64,000 nt of DNA from Thunnus maccoyii. Taxonomy: Eukaryota; Chordata; Actinopteri; Scombriformes; Scombridae. The position numbers were made by a program, and so were the translations under genes. Below are positions 30,963-44,643 of this stretch, in pieces; position 1 is the stretch's first letter, and every line of letters starts with the position of its first letter. The stretch spans positions 17,758,501-17,822,500 of the forward strand of contig NC_056540.1 of assembly GCF_910596095.1 (NCBI RefSeq). The letters are read 5' to 3'. The notes beneath the pieces are model-generated. The model did no database searches and was not told the origin of the DNA. It saw nothing but the letters and a program-made list of their open reading frames with translations.

Positions 30963-31709
30963 CAGTGGTGGATCCTTTACTTAGGAAAAAGTACATAAGT
31001 ATTAGCAGCTAAATGTAGTGAAAATATTGCAGTAAAAGTAGTGGTTTGGTCCCTCTGAGTGATATATTATTAAATATGACATCATTAGATTATTAATACT
31101 GAAGCATCAGTGTGTAAGCAGCATGTTACTGTTGTAGCTGCTGGAGGTGGAGCTAGTTTGAACTACTTTATATACAGTTAGCTAGTTTAGTCCAGTGGTT
31201 CCCAATCTAGGGGTCAGGCCCCTCCAAAGATTCATCACGTAAATATGAGGGGTCGTGAGATGATTAATGGGAGATAGAAGAGGAAAAAACAAAGTTCTGA
31301 TACACAAATCTGTTTTCAGTTTTTGGACTTTTTCTCTAGTATTTGATTTTTGGTGAAATATTGGATCATTTGAATATTTATTGAAATGAAACCATGTGAG
31401 AAGTTTAGAGGGAAAAATCACTATTTTGGTGGAGCTGTTAACAACTCATAGACATCTGAAATGTGACCCAACTAGACACTGCTTTTTGTAAGACGTCAAA
31501 AGCCAAAAAGATTGGAAACCACTAGTTTCATCTTTAACAATGTATTTTAAAAGCTTGTTATATTATCCATTGTGTCAAAACTTAATCTGAAAAGTAACTA
31601 AAGCTGTCAAATAAATGGAGTTGGGTAGAAAGCACAATATTTACCTCTGAAATGGAGTGGAAATAAGTGCAGCACTTGAGTAAATGTACTTATTTATTCT
31701 CCACTACTG
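30963..31709. mobile_element. hAT-type MITE (outer element), split by a second MITE
   Basis: It starts CAGTGGTGGA and ends TCCACTACTG, so nine of ten terminal bases are inverted. The 8-bp flanks are GTTAGTTA on the left and GTTAGTTG on the right, a seven-of-eight target duplication typical of hAT elements. Inner words such as AAAAGTACATAAGTATTAGC, AATCTGAAAAGTAACTAAAG and GAGTAAATGTACTTA match a MITE I recall as very common in teleosts. The element is interrupted at 31193-31524. Confidence 0.8.
31193..31524. mobile_element. hAT-type MITE (inner element)
   Basis: Its ends are CAGTGGTTCCCAATCT and AGATTGGAAACCACTA, inverted at 14 of 16 positions. The flanks GTTTAGTC and GTTTCATC agree at six of eight positions. 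It has no transposase frame. It sits inside the outer MITE and therefore inserted later. Confidence 0.8.
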
Positions 31710-32203
31710 GTTAGTTGTCATCTGAAAGTCCCTGGGATTCCTACAACACCTGAACGCTTCATCTGTGCAGGTGGCTTAGGGCGTGGCCTCATCCTTGTGG
31801 ACTGGGGTTCGTGTGCGCATGCGTGAGTCAGAAAAGTGCGTTTTAGAATGATTACTGGCCAGCGGAGAGGCAGATTAAACGGCTCCACACAACTGTTGTT
31901 TTAATCCCCGGAGCGAGGAGATTTAGCAAAGAAAAAACACTGGCTTTAAACCCAGCAGCCATATTGTATGGAAAAACGACGGCAAGACTCCTCTTTTCAG
32001 AAAAAAGTCGTTTTCTCTGACACACCTCTGCCAAGACTTTTGGGGAGTTTAATTTTCTTTCTAACTGGCGGTGGGTTTCTGTCGGACAGCTAGCTTGCCA
32101 GCTGGCTGAGGAATTCAGAGATTGGGACTAGCTTTGAAAGCAATTTCGCGCAATATTGTGGTTATTTATTTGGTTTAGAAGTCTTAAATTAACCGCCTGA
32201 AAG

Positions 32204-33717
32204 ATGAAGGACCGATTGGAGCAACTTAAAGCGGTAAGTAGTGTCCAGGAAATATGAAAAAGTGTATTTTTTTTCTGTAATATCTCACTGTACACTTTGA
32301 TGGTCCTCTGAAAAACCTTTCTGTTGGTAGAAATGAGAGGTAAAGACAAGCAAAAAACATTTTCTGAAGCCTTTAATCGAAATACTTGATGCATAATATA
32401 CTAATCATTTGAAACACTTGTCCTATGTGATGACATAACTCAATATAGATGTAGTAACACTGGCGGTTGATTTGAAATTGAAATGTTGAGTAAAAGTGTC
32501 ATTCAGACATAATTTTCAATTTCTATATATGCAGCCATCTTATATGGTGTGACAATCAAGTGTCAGAGTTGTAATAAATGTCATTAATTGAGTTGTATTC
32601 CAAGATGTCATTTTAATAGTCATTTAAAAGGTGTATATTTAAGTTGTTCCCCTGACTATCTATTATTGCTTCCTATAATATGATGTAGGCCTGTGTATAT
32701 ACAAATAGTGACCAGTGTACAGACAACAGATGAATCATTCTGTTTTCATGGTCGCTGATGAATAGTGTCCATTAATTATGAAACAGTCGATCATCTGAAA
32801 ATCAAGCTGGAACAGTTTCGGTAATGGATCAATCGCTGACATAATTTATCAAGCAAAAATGTCAAATATTCTGTGGTTTTAGCCTCTCAAATGTGAGGAT
32901 TTCTGCCTTTCTCTGTCACTGTGAGTTTGATATGTTTGGCTTTTGGATTGTTTTCCAGTCAAAAACAAGTAAACAAGTATTTTCAGAAAATTTTACAGAC
33001 TAAGTGATTAATCAACAATCACGAAAATTAAAAAAAACAAACAAAAACAGACTAATCAATAATGAAAATCTGTTGCAGCACTAGTTGTCAGTACTGCTAG
33101 AAACAAATATGGATATAGAGACATTTGGGGTAGATTGAACCTGGGTCCAAAAACCCAAATCCTCCATATTGTACTTTTTTATTTAGCCAAAACAGTCAGA
33201 TTATCTTGTACATATGGTGGACAGCAGCAGCAGAGTAATCATTAGCAACATAAACCTCAGTTTGATTCATATTTTCCCCTTTTCAACATTGACGTAATGA
33301 CTGTAAATACATTTGCTGTCCATGCGGGTGAGGCCTTGATCTTCTCGTAGCCCAAGTCGGGATGTGTTGCCATAGCTACCCCAAACTACTGGCCAAATAT
33401 TTGCTGTGTTTAAAGTAGCTGAACTGCGGTATCCCCCTCAGGCATCTGTATCTCGCACAGCTGGCTTCTTTTCAGGGAAAGGAAGTACAAATACCAGGTG
33501 AAGTAGGCCTCTCGTTTGTCGGGAAGTTATCAGTATTATTCCGTCAGACCTGTCTGTTGTAATGGGTGTCTCCATCCTAACGGCTTTTTCCAGTCTTTCC
33601 TTCCCTCTTTCTTTATCTTCCTTCCATACCCACACTCAACCCATCATCTTTATTTTCCTCCTCATGTTTCCTCTCTAATGTTTTACTTGCTGGCTGTAAT
33701 CTAGCCTATATATTGGT

Positions 33718-33762
<45 letters not shown>

Positions 33763-36700
33763 TGTGTTTGTGTGTTAGCAGGCATATGTTCATGTGGATG
33801 TGGGCTCATGTGATCACCTGACATATTTTTAGTCTTGGAGAATTTTGGGAAAGAGGTGCAACAGGAAACCCAGAACAGTAGCTTCACCTGGTGCTGTGGT
33901 CATATGTGCTGTTTGAATACACTGGCTTGCTCGGAGCATTTTAGACATAAATATCAACAGCAGAAGTGGATAATTATGCTTGCCGTTTTCTATTACTATG
34001 AGCCAGACTGAATGAGGCCATTAATGTAACAGGAGTTCTCTATTTTCTGCTTTCTCTTCCATTTCCCTCGTAGTATTGTCAAAGTTTCTTTCAGTCAAAG
34101 CCATATCTTTTTCACCTCTGTGTTCAGTGTTTCCCCACAATGTACTGCAGGCCAGTTGGGCCACCTGTATTACTTTACTTCACCACATGGCTCAACATTA
34201 ACACAATGAATGGACAGAATTGTAACGGCTCTAACGAGGCTTCTTCTACGTCACATGAGGATTTTAAATTGTCAGATTTTAGCTATTCTATTAACACAAC
34301 TGCCATTGGAGTAATTTGGATTTTGTCACTATGCTGCCGTAAATCTGATCACATGTCCCTATCCTGACACTGTGATAGCTAGTAGCTCATTTGTTAAATA
34401 TTCTAGGGCTGTAAATAACAATTATTGTTATTCTTGATTAATCGTTTGTCAGAAAAAGGCCTCTCGCAACTTGCTTGTTTTGTCAGAGATATTCAGTTTA
34501 CTATCACATAATACAGTTAAAAGGTAGCAAATCTTCGCAATTGACAAGCTGGAACTATTGAATGTTTAGCAGGAAATGATCCAAATGATTAATTAATCAC
34601 CACAGTAGTTGCCAGTTAACTTTCTGTCAATCGATTAACTGTTTCAGCTTAAGGAAAGTCTACTTTAAATATTATTTTGACTCTGTTTTAGCCCAGTTTA
34701 GTCTTTTTCTGCCCTCATCTTTCTCAACTGTCCTCTTGTCTCAACCTCCAAGGACTGCTGGTGTTCAGTTGAACGTGTTATGTCCGGTGCTGTTTTATGG
34801 TCCTCAGAGACAAAGTCTGACTGTTTATCACCTCCCAGTTTCTTTAAGATGACGAAGTCACGGGAAAGATAAGAGAGCTGGACATGAATCAAGGCCCATG
34901 ATCGGAGTAGAGCTTGCCAGATTGTGTGTACGTGGTTTCGTAAATGATAATAAAGACGTGGAGGTCACTTTAGGCTTATTGCGTGTGTGTATGTGAATGA
35001 AACTGTGTGTGAAGAAAGCCAGTCAGTTGAGGCCGAGGATCACCGTCTGCTTCACTGTACAACCTCTGTCTAGTCATTGCCTTGTTGAGGGGGGATTATG
35101 CAACATGACATGCGGTGCTTTGTATGCAGAACAAGCATAATTAAGTGTTTTGAATAAAAGAAAAAAAGCCTGAATTCAAGCTAACATTCCCATCATTCCT
35201 ACATCGATGTGCGGCGTGCGTGCTGTTTTTTAATCTTGATGTCCAGTTGTCCAAATGTTACTCACTGTTTTGATGATTACACAATATTCGTGTATCTAAG
35301 CACAAGATTATAGCTTTTTGTAGATTTTGGTCCAAAATCTAATTTGCTGCGTCACTGTATCTTTGTGTCAGACACGTTTTTGCACAGTTGCTAAATTTAG
35401 TTTGTTCACAATTTATATATTTGTTATTCAGAAATGGTGATGGGAGTATGGGCGGTATTTTCCCACAGTCATTAGACAGTATTGCAGAAAATAGATAAAG
35501 CAAATCTATGTCTAAAAGTACAAACATTTGATAACTCACTGCTTTCTAAAAACTACAACCAATCACAAATAGTTAAACTGTGCAACTCCCAATATCTATG
35601 TAGAGACCAGAGACAAAAAGAGGTTCATGTGTTTTGAGTAACATTTTGATCCAAAATGTAACGAATGTGTGTTTGGCTCAAGTCTCTGCTCATGTCTTCT
35701 GTCACAGAGAGGCGTCTCCAAGTTTAGTCATAAGATGAGCAAGTGAGTTTAACAAGCAATCTTGTAAAAGTTTTAGATAAAGTCACTCCCTCTGACTATT
35801 TCTGTCAGTATCAAACTGTTTTCTTGCATCAAATTCTTGTGTGTGGCCTTTGACTGTTAAACCATTTGTTACTCATGTCCCTTTCCCCTTATTCTGCTGA
35901 ATGAGAGACACTGGAAGGAAGTGAACGCTCACTCTTATCTCACAACTGCAGAAATGCTGTGTGAGTGAGCATAATGTGTGTGCGAGGGTGCTGTATTCAA
36001 TGAATAATTTACTGAGAAATCCAAACGCAAGCAGTGTGGCAGAGTGTGTGTGTGCGTGTGTGTCCAGGGGAACTGTTGTTAGTACAGCAGCCTGAACCAA
36101 ATAGTCAAGGCCTCATTTGCAATTCAAATTTTAGATGAGGGGTAGAAGGTTAAAGACTGTCCACCAACTCAACAGTTGAACACAAAGAACTAGTAAGTTC
36201 CTTGTCCAAAAGATTGTTGTGCATTGTGTATACCAATTAGAAACCAAGAAACAGTGTACAGTAACTCTATTTGAAAGTTATTAAATAGCTATTGAAGTGC
36301 AGCTTGAATGAAATGTAATATTTAAATACTCATTTAGAAATAAAGGCTGAGTTAAAGGAGTACTGTGACTCACAGAGACCCTGGAGAAGTCTGCTGATAT
36401 CGGAGTGCAGGGAAGTCAACAGGTTTGTTGCCTTGACACCTGACTTTCTCCAGGAAAAGTCAAGTGTGCAGACTTCAGACTCTCAGTCACTCATTGCAAA
36501 ACAGAGACACAGACGCCTACTGTAAACACATTTGTCTGTAAAATGCAGTAATTGCAAGTAATTGAAAGGGAGGGAACAAAGGGAGTTTAATGTCCCTTCT
36601 CACCAGTGTTCAAATTACAGGGAAGCCTTAACTCCCCTTAAAGAGACCGGAGCTCACCTGAAGGCAACAAAATTTTGAGTTTGCAGTGGTCTCAAATAAA

Positions 36701-39645
36701 TAAACATTAGCATTTCTTTTACTGCAATGTCCTGTCATCTGTAATTTTAAATACGTGTGTGCAACTCTGCTTCATGGTCAGTGCGGCTGACTTTATCTTT
36801 TGTCAACAGAGTGTGTAATATGCCTAATCTGGACACGTGCAGGTGTTTTTAATGTGATTCATCCTGTATTATTTTGCATGTCTATGGGTAATTACTGTTT
36901 CTAATATTGATGATTTGGCCTCAGATCAGCGATTCTCAGTTTGGTCAGTGTTTGATCACACGTCAGCCGCAAAAACAAGATTTTCCAAGAAGAATGGATT
37001 TGGAAAACATGTCGTCCCATAGCTAATTTTCCACAAGGTGATAAATAACTTATTTAGAAACAGACCCAAATTTCTCACTATGTAGTGAGTTCAACATTTA
37101 TTTCTCCTTGTAACATGTGGTATTAGAAGTGGATAGCTTCATAAAGTCTCTCTCACTCCCTCCCCTCCTGAAGCTATCCATGCCTCTAACAAGTCCCCCC
37201 CCCTCTCCCCGTAGGGGCTGGACAACATATTAGGAACACTTTTCAATATAATGCACTCCAGTACACCACCAGCACCACCCACTACAACCTCAGTAATAAA
37301 CATAAAGTAGAGTAATCACCTTTCTGACAATGTCAACAAAAACTGAAAATATATCAGCTTCATAAATGTAGAATTTATGGCAGAGCTGTTGTATTAGATT
37401 GTATGAGAGTACACAGGTGTTCCTCCTGTATGTATCACCACCAAAACATTGATCTGACCAGGAAATAAACACAACTTTTAACTGCCTTTGAACTTTAATT
37501 AAAAGCTCTGTGTCAGCTATATGGGCCTTTCAGCAATATGCTGTAGTTTCTGTGGTTTTTGTTATAAGCCACGATGTAATTCAAACACTGTCTCCACCTA
37601 ACACCGTCACAGCACAACGTCATGATGTCTGTTTACACTGTACTTTAGCTGTGGTTTCTTATAATCAATTGAAAGCAGGTTGAGTTCCTGGAGCCTGTCC
37701 CTTGTCCTTCAGCCTGTAAATATTCACCAGCAGTGTGGCCAATCCACTGTTCTACCTCGTGTTTACTGACTGTCCCTCGTGACATATTTATGACCTCAGC
37801 AGAGAAGGAGTTTCTGATAAAATTTATGGGGTGTAGGCTGATCAGGGTCAGAGAAATATTTGTGGCTGGTGTATCATGTTCAGCTGCTAACCAGGAGGCA
37901 ATGTCATTAACATGGCAATCAGTGGTTGTTCATGATTTAAATGCGGTTTAGCAGCATTTCCACACTGATATTCAAAAATGTTAGCTGATGAAAAACTCAG
38001 ATTTGTGAGGCAGTCATAACAAAGTTGATCATTTCAAGGGTGGTTTTGTTTTTGAGATTTAGACCAAGGTGCGTACGAAATCTCAATACTTTTGTGATTT
38101 ACAAACGGAAATGTTTATGGGTTGTCTGATCAGATCCTTAGTTTTGTTTACTTATACTTTTATCAGATATTTTGTGGTTTAAATGATCATTTTTCTATAA
38201 TATGTTCTATAATTTTATAATATCTATAAGCAAAGTTCCTGTACAGATGCTTTCTGTTGAGACATAATTAAACACTGATGCTTTTGATAATTTTGTTGAA
38301 TTATACAAAATCCCCAAATAGCTTTTGTAGGGAAACATGTTTGTATTCCTCAAGTTATAAAAAAAGTATTCTTTTGGTATCAATACTGAAACTGAGGTTT
38401 TGTTAGGCAACTTAACGAAGCATCGAAAGACACAAAACCCATCAAGCACAAAACTGTCTGTCATGTTTTAGCCTCAGGTTAGTTTGTTCAACAGGACGTC
38501 TCTTTAACAACATTGAGTGTATTTATTCAGCTTATTTTTCTGGGTACAAAGCAGTAAATGGTTTACGCTACAACTGTTGAATTGTTATCTATTCTCTAAA
38601 GGCAAGTTAAGTTTGTTTGTATAGCACCAACAAGGTAGTTCAACATGCTTTACGTAAAGAGTTAAAAGACATTACAAGATATAAAAGAAACGTATGGCTG
38701 TATGAAATTACATGTATAAACAGGAATTAAGAAGAGAAAAATGAAGTAGCAGATAAATTATAAATAGCTGCTATACAGGAACACAGAGGTGTTTACTTTG
38801 TGCTTAAGAGAAACATGAGAACCACAAGTACGAGTCTGACACAGTCTTTACTTTTATTCTGTTAGACATGTGATCAAGATGATGACGACGTGGAGATCGC
38901 TGTGGACAACGCAGCCTTCATGGATGAGTTCTTCTGTCAGGTGAGAGGTGTACTCATTTTACTGTTTTTCTTGTATTTACGGTGGCGTACATCGTTCTTA
39001 AGTTTTGTCATTTGCTTACATTTGTGTGCGTATGTTTCAGATTGAGGACATCAGGAACAGTATTGATAAAATTGATGAGAATGTGGCTGAAGTCAAAAAG
39101 CTTTACTCGGTCATCCTGTCTGCTCCCACATCAGATCAGAGTGAGATATCTTTCCACCATTCAACTCTTCTTGTCGTCTTTTTATCTTCCTGTATAATGT
39201 TTGTTGTCTCTTCTATAAATGAATTCAACTATTTCAATATTAAGAATGTTTTCCTCCTCAATAATGTCTCTCTTTCATCAGCTATATTCACTTGCATTTT
39301 TTGTTCTATTAATTGAAGTAAATCTGACAGTTTTCACAAGACAATGAATCAATATGTTACGTCAAGTTTCCTTAAAGCAAGATTATAAATATGCCAATGA
39401 ATGCAGGTTCACTGGTTTGAAAATTTCACAAAAAAGAAGTGATAGTTGTTGGTACATCAATCCTTTGCATCAAAATGTTACTTAACTTGTGAATTTGTGA
39501 ACAACTTAACTTCTCACTGTTTATTGCCACATTTCTCTTCCTTCCCAGAAACACAAGATGACTTGGAGGCAATCACCAATGACATAAAGAAGATGGCCAA
39601 CAATGCGAGAAACAAACTCAAGAGTGAGTGTACCTCTTCCTACCA

Positions 39646-39695
<50 letters not shown>

Positions 39696-42600
39696 CCGTG
39701 CCGTTCAGAATAATGGGGATGTATAACATGAAATGTAACTATAGAATGACACAGTGATGTTTAAGTTGAATCATGATTTATTTTGCTGCTCAGCCATCGA
39801 GAGGAATCTGGAGTCAGAAGAGCAGGAGAGGGTGTCAGCTGACATGCGGATACGTAAATCACAGGTAAATGATGTCCATCTGAAGCTCTTGGACATACCA
39901 AAAATAAATGTGCGATTATTCATTATTCGTTAAATAAACGAGTGAGCACATTGCTCCTCTGCTCATTGAAAATGTTCCTGTTGTCTCCCAGCATGCAGTG
40001 CTGTCCAGGAAGTTTGTGGAGGTAATGACAAAGTATAATGAAGCCCAGGTGGACTTCAGGGAGAGGAGTAAAGGACGGATTCAGAGACAGCTAGAGATTA
40101 GTGAGTGATGCTCACATACAAGTCCACAAACTCATGTCATCATCTTGCGTTTTTTTTTTTTTTTTCATGAACTTACACATGAACCCTTTTCTTTCCTCTC
40201 CAGCTGGAAAAGCAACGACAGATGACGAACTGGAGGAGATGTTGGAGAGCGGCAACGCTGCTGTGTTCACTGCGGGGGTAAGTCTGTGTGTGTTTGTGTG
40301 TGTGTGTGTGTGTGTGTCTGCAGCACCCTAACATCGCCCTTTGACTTGACACTGATCACCATGTGTTCAAAGTGAGAAAACCAAGACCAAGTAAAACTCA
40401 AAACATCATGTGGTTAAAGATTAGCTGTAATGGTGATTTTTGTATGTAGGGCTCAAAGTCAGTTTTCTTTCTTGTGCCTTTTTGGGTCTTCCAACTTTAA
40501 TCTGACATAATATCTAACAGTCAGATCAGATTCTTAAAAAGTTTTAAAGTTGCATGAACGATAAATGAGGTAAATGAGCACCAGCGTGTCTCAGTTGATC
40601 AGACAACCACATTTGCACATTGCATTTAAGCTGGTGAGAAAACTTCTCTGTTAACACTTTTCTGAGAAGGGTGGTTGTTACCAGAATAGCTCCTGAAGAA
40701 TTTCTTTCACAAGGACACACGACTCAAGTTGACATTCTTAGATTTGATAACGACTTATTTTCTCCAATGCCTTTCAGTCTTGTCCTGACATGACCAAACC
40801 TTGACATAAGCTTTAACGGTTAAGGAAATTTGTACTAATATATAATATTTTCCTTGGGTTGTAAACAGGTTTGGCAGAGAGCTACTTTTAACAATGACAG
40901 TATAAAAATATATATGCATCCTGTCAGATTAGATAAATATTGCAATGAGGTTGTATGTCTTGCTTTATCGATTATAATGCTGGATCTAAATACTAATTTA
41001 AAGGTACACTCTGAATATATTAAACCAACAACACTTTTTAAACTCTGATCTATTGTTATTATATATAAATAGACTGCATAGATATATCACTTTTATTCAA
41101 AGCACTTTACAATTTGCCTCTCATTCACACACTCACACACATTCACTCACTGATGGCAGCGAGCTACCATGCAAGCTACTTGGCACAGTCGCCCTCTTAT
41201 ATAAAAACAGGTCTTGGTCAGTGAGCCAACACTGGTTGCCAGGTTTTATAAAAGGAACTGTCATTTCCTTATTAAAGCAGTAGTGTGACTTTCCAATGGG
41301 GGGATTTTATGTTTCTCTGTATAGCAATGAGATGCACTTAATTTCAGTTTCTGTTGTTTGTATTTGTTTGTTAGCTAGCTGCCTTTTCTGCTAAGATGCA
41401 AACTAAATCAGGCCATGACTTATCTCAGCTACAAGGATCAGAAGACAAGATGTTAGATAGGACCAAGTGACAGATGACAAATTGTCATTTAGACACCAAG
41501 ACTCAGATGTGGTAAGACGTTTGTGTGTACATGTCTGTCTGTACTGAACAGTGAACCTCTCCTTTCTGCAGATTGTGGACTCTGGTATTTCCAAACAAGC
41601 CCTGAGTGAGATCGAAGCTCGACACAAAGACATCGTTCGTCTGGAAAGTAGCATCAAGGAGCTGCACGATATGTTTGTAGACATCGCCATGCTGGTGGAG
41701 AGCCAGGTACGCTCCTCTACATCCATCTGCTCATCATTTCATCCATCAATCAGTTAACGGAACCTCAACTACTTTAAAAACTTTTCATTCACTTAATCAA
41801 TTGACTTTCCATTCCCCCTTAACTCTTTCCCTGACTGTATTCAACTCTTTTCTCCTGTTTACTTCACTTGCTGCCTGTGTGGTGTTCTGACTGTCAATCT
41901 GCATCTGTCTTGTGTTTCCTCTTTTTCCAGCTCCATGCCTTTTTCATATCTCCTCTTCCTCTCCTCTGCCTCTGCCACCTCCATCTCATCACCCATCTTT
42001 GATGGACCAACATCAATGCATTGAGTACAATGTGTAAATAAAGCATCAGGGTAGACATCACAGCAGACTTCACACTAGAGTCAAACACATGTTGATCAGT
42101 CAGTCACTGTATGTATGTGCACACACTCAAGTATAACCGCATATTTCTTGCTGCTTGCATCATGCTTTCTGAGGGAAAGCCTCGTTTGAGGTAAGGGCAC
42201 ATTCCTGCTGTTTGTGTTGTGTGATTTCCCAGGAAACTCTTTTCTTGCTATTTTCAGTATTTTTTTTGAAGAGATTTGTTCTAAAATGATTTAATGTTCA
42301 GCATTAATATAAATGCTACTGTCATTAAAGTTAAGGGCACATGAAAGAAAAGCTTCTTTTGGAGTCATTGAAGATTAAGACCTTCAGATAGGATTTCTGT
42401 ATCAGAATATATTTTGTTTTCGAATGAAATCTGTCAAATATGACTTTGTATTGCTTGTTCTGTGTTGCACTGTATCTTACTGATTTGTTGTGTGTTTTTC
42501 AGGGTGACATAATAGACAACATAGAGCAGAATGTATCCAAATCAGTGGACCATATAATAGCTGCTAAGGAACAGACCAAAAAAGCTGTAAGGTACCAGAC

Positions 42601-44607
42601 CAAAGCACGCAAGGTAATGTACTTTAGCCACTTGCCACATCAGTTTGCATGTGACCTCTTCCTGTTTTTTTTTTCCTGCTTATTTCTAGATACAATAAGA
42701 CTTTTTTCACAGTTTGACACATTGAAACCACACAGTGTGCCTACAGATCACACTCCCTTGCCCTATACACACACTGACAATCATGCACAGCTGTTACATT
42801 CTGTGTGCTTCGTCTTTCTGTCTCTCCCTCTTGTTTTATATGTTTACTTTTGTTGCTTTCCGTCACCTCTGACACCGCGCACCACATTAGGGCGGAATGA
42901 TTGACAGGATTGAGAGCAACATGGACCAATCGGTGGGCTTTGTGGAGCGGGCCGTAGCAGACACTAAGAAAGCTGCCAAGTTTCAGCAAGAGGCTCGACG
43001 TGTGAGTGACTACAGTCAAGAATAGCAGTTCGGTTTCCCAAAAGCATGAAAATAGTTTACAATAGAGCTGCGATGAACCTGAATTATGGATATATTACAT
43101 GAAGTGGATACTGGACTGAAAGATGGCGCCTATTCAGTTGAATGAAAACAGCTTCTGCGTTGTACATCCTACTGAATGTGCGCAGTAGTGTTTCCCTGTG
43201 AGTTCCCGCTCGGCCCATAGACTTAACTTTAGGATAACGTGAATTTTTAAATTGCTTTTCAAGGCTCTAGGAAGGTTTTACAAATATAAAACCTTCATGG
43301 ATTAAAAATTCATAATACAAAGAGTAATAATTGACATTATTTTCAGTTTGAGGTGTCCTGTCAACAATTTTACAGACGTCTCTTTTATAATGGTTTATGA
43401 GGAAAATGCTTTTTGGGCTGCAGTTTTTCTTTTTTTTTTTTTTTTTTGCTGCAATACCTCAGGAAATACCACTAGGAAAAAATGGCAGCAAGGCTAAGTA
43501 GCAGCGCTGTATCGGCTCTCTTAATATATCCATGCCCTGAATCAGTGGCATTCAAATTTAAATGGATTTGATAGTATTTTTGCAGTTTCTGGTCTGAACA
43601 CCAAGTTAGCACATGAAAAGTGTGAACGACTGGAATTCCTCTTAAACACAAAGATGCTTTTGGGAAACCTGCCTGACAACTTGAAGACCTCCTCCAGCAT
43701 CAAGACCCTGATCTTCACTTGATCCTTACCTGTGGTGACCCTCGAGCCTTCTGCCTCCTCTGTTCCTGAACCTCCACCCTGTGACCTGTGGATCCCTGTG
43801 CTTAGAAAAACCACTGTGCCCCCCCCCCCCCAAGCACCAAGAACCAGAACATAGACCACCCCATTCCACCTGCTTACACAAACACACACACACTCACAGC
43901 TGCAACACTCTACTCTTTCCTCTCTCTCTCTCTCTGTCTGTGCTGTTCAGTTTTAACCTTAACTTTGTCTTTGTTTACAGTTGGCATATGTCTGCTGCAT
44001 TATTCTTTGGTTTTAGCTGTGTTTGAAGATATTGCTTATTTATTTCAGGCTAGTACAGCATGTGTGTGAAAATAAAGCCTGTATTGACATTTTTACATAA
44101 AGTAAACACCATCGTAAACACTGTTGTGCCAAGAGGAAACTAGTTTATCTGACTGAAGCAACATTGATGCAAGATTAAGTTTATGTGGTTACGAAGCTAC
44201 AAAGAGAATTCTTGTCATTTGATATGTCTGTTCCCTTCATATAAAACTAGTACACATAGTTTATAACACACAGTAGAACATACCATAATCATTGCACATA
44301 AACATAAATTAAAACAGACATAGAAGATACACTTATTGTTGTTTCCCCACTGAGAATGGTCCTGATGGCGCTGTTTGGTTGTTCCCAACAGAAAGTGGTG
44401 ATAATAGTGGTGGTTGTGGTGATCTTGCTGGCACTGCTAGCTCTCATAATCGGTTTGTCAGTTGGATTGAAGCAAAGCTGATGAGCTATTTGAGTAAGAG
44501 GAGAGCTAAGGGTGAGTAACTCCGGAGCAAATAACCTCTGTGCTGCCACAATGGGTATGAGTATGAGGCCTGCTTTTGGAAAAGGGTTTGCACGCTCTTC
44601 TATTAAG

Positions 44608-44643
<36 letters not shown>

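Larger units (their letters stand above)
28480..32203. other. Repeat-rich intergenic region between ran and stx3
   Basis: No coding sequence is recognisable across about 3.7 kb. It contains a truncated MITE (28868-29010), a duplicated short motif (30601-30736), a nested pair of MITEs (30963-31709) and the stx3 promoter and 5' UTR (about 31760-32203). Confidence 0.6.

Noticed and set aside
34125-34370. Possible further hAT MITE starting CAGTGTTTCCCC
   Set aside because: The left end looks right, but I could not find a matching inverted right end or a target duplication.
43781-44026. Possible extra stx3 exon downstream of 9b
   Set aside because: Splice sites are not in phase and the peptide is Pro/His/Thr low complexity, unlike any syntaxin segment.
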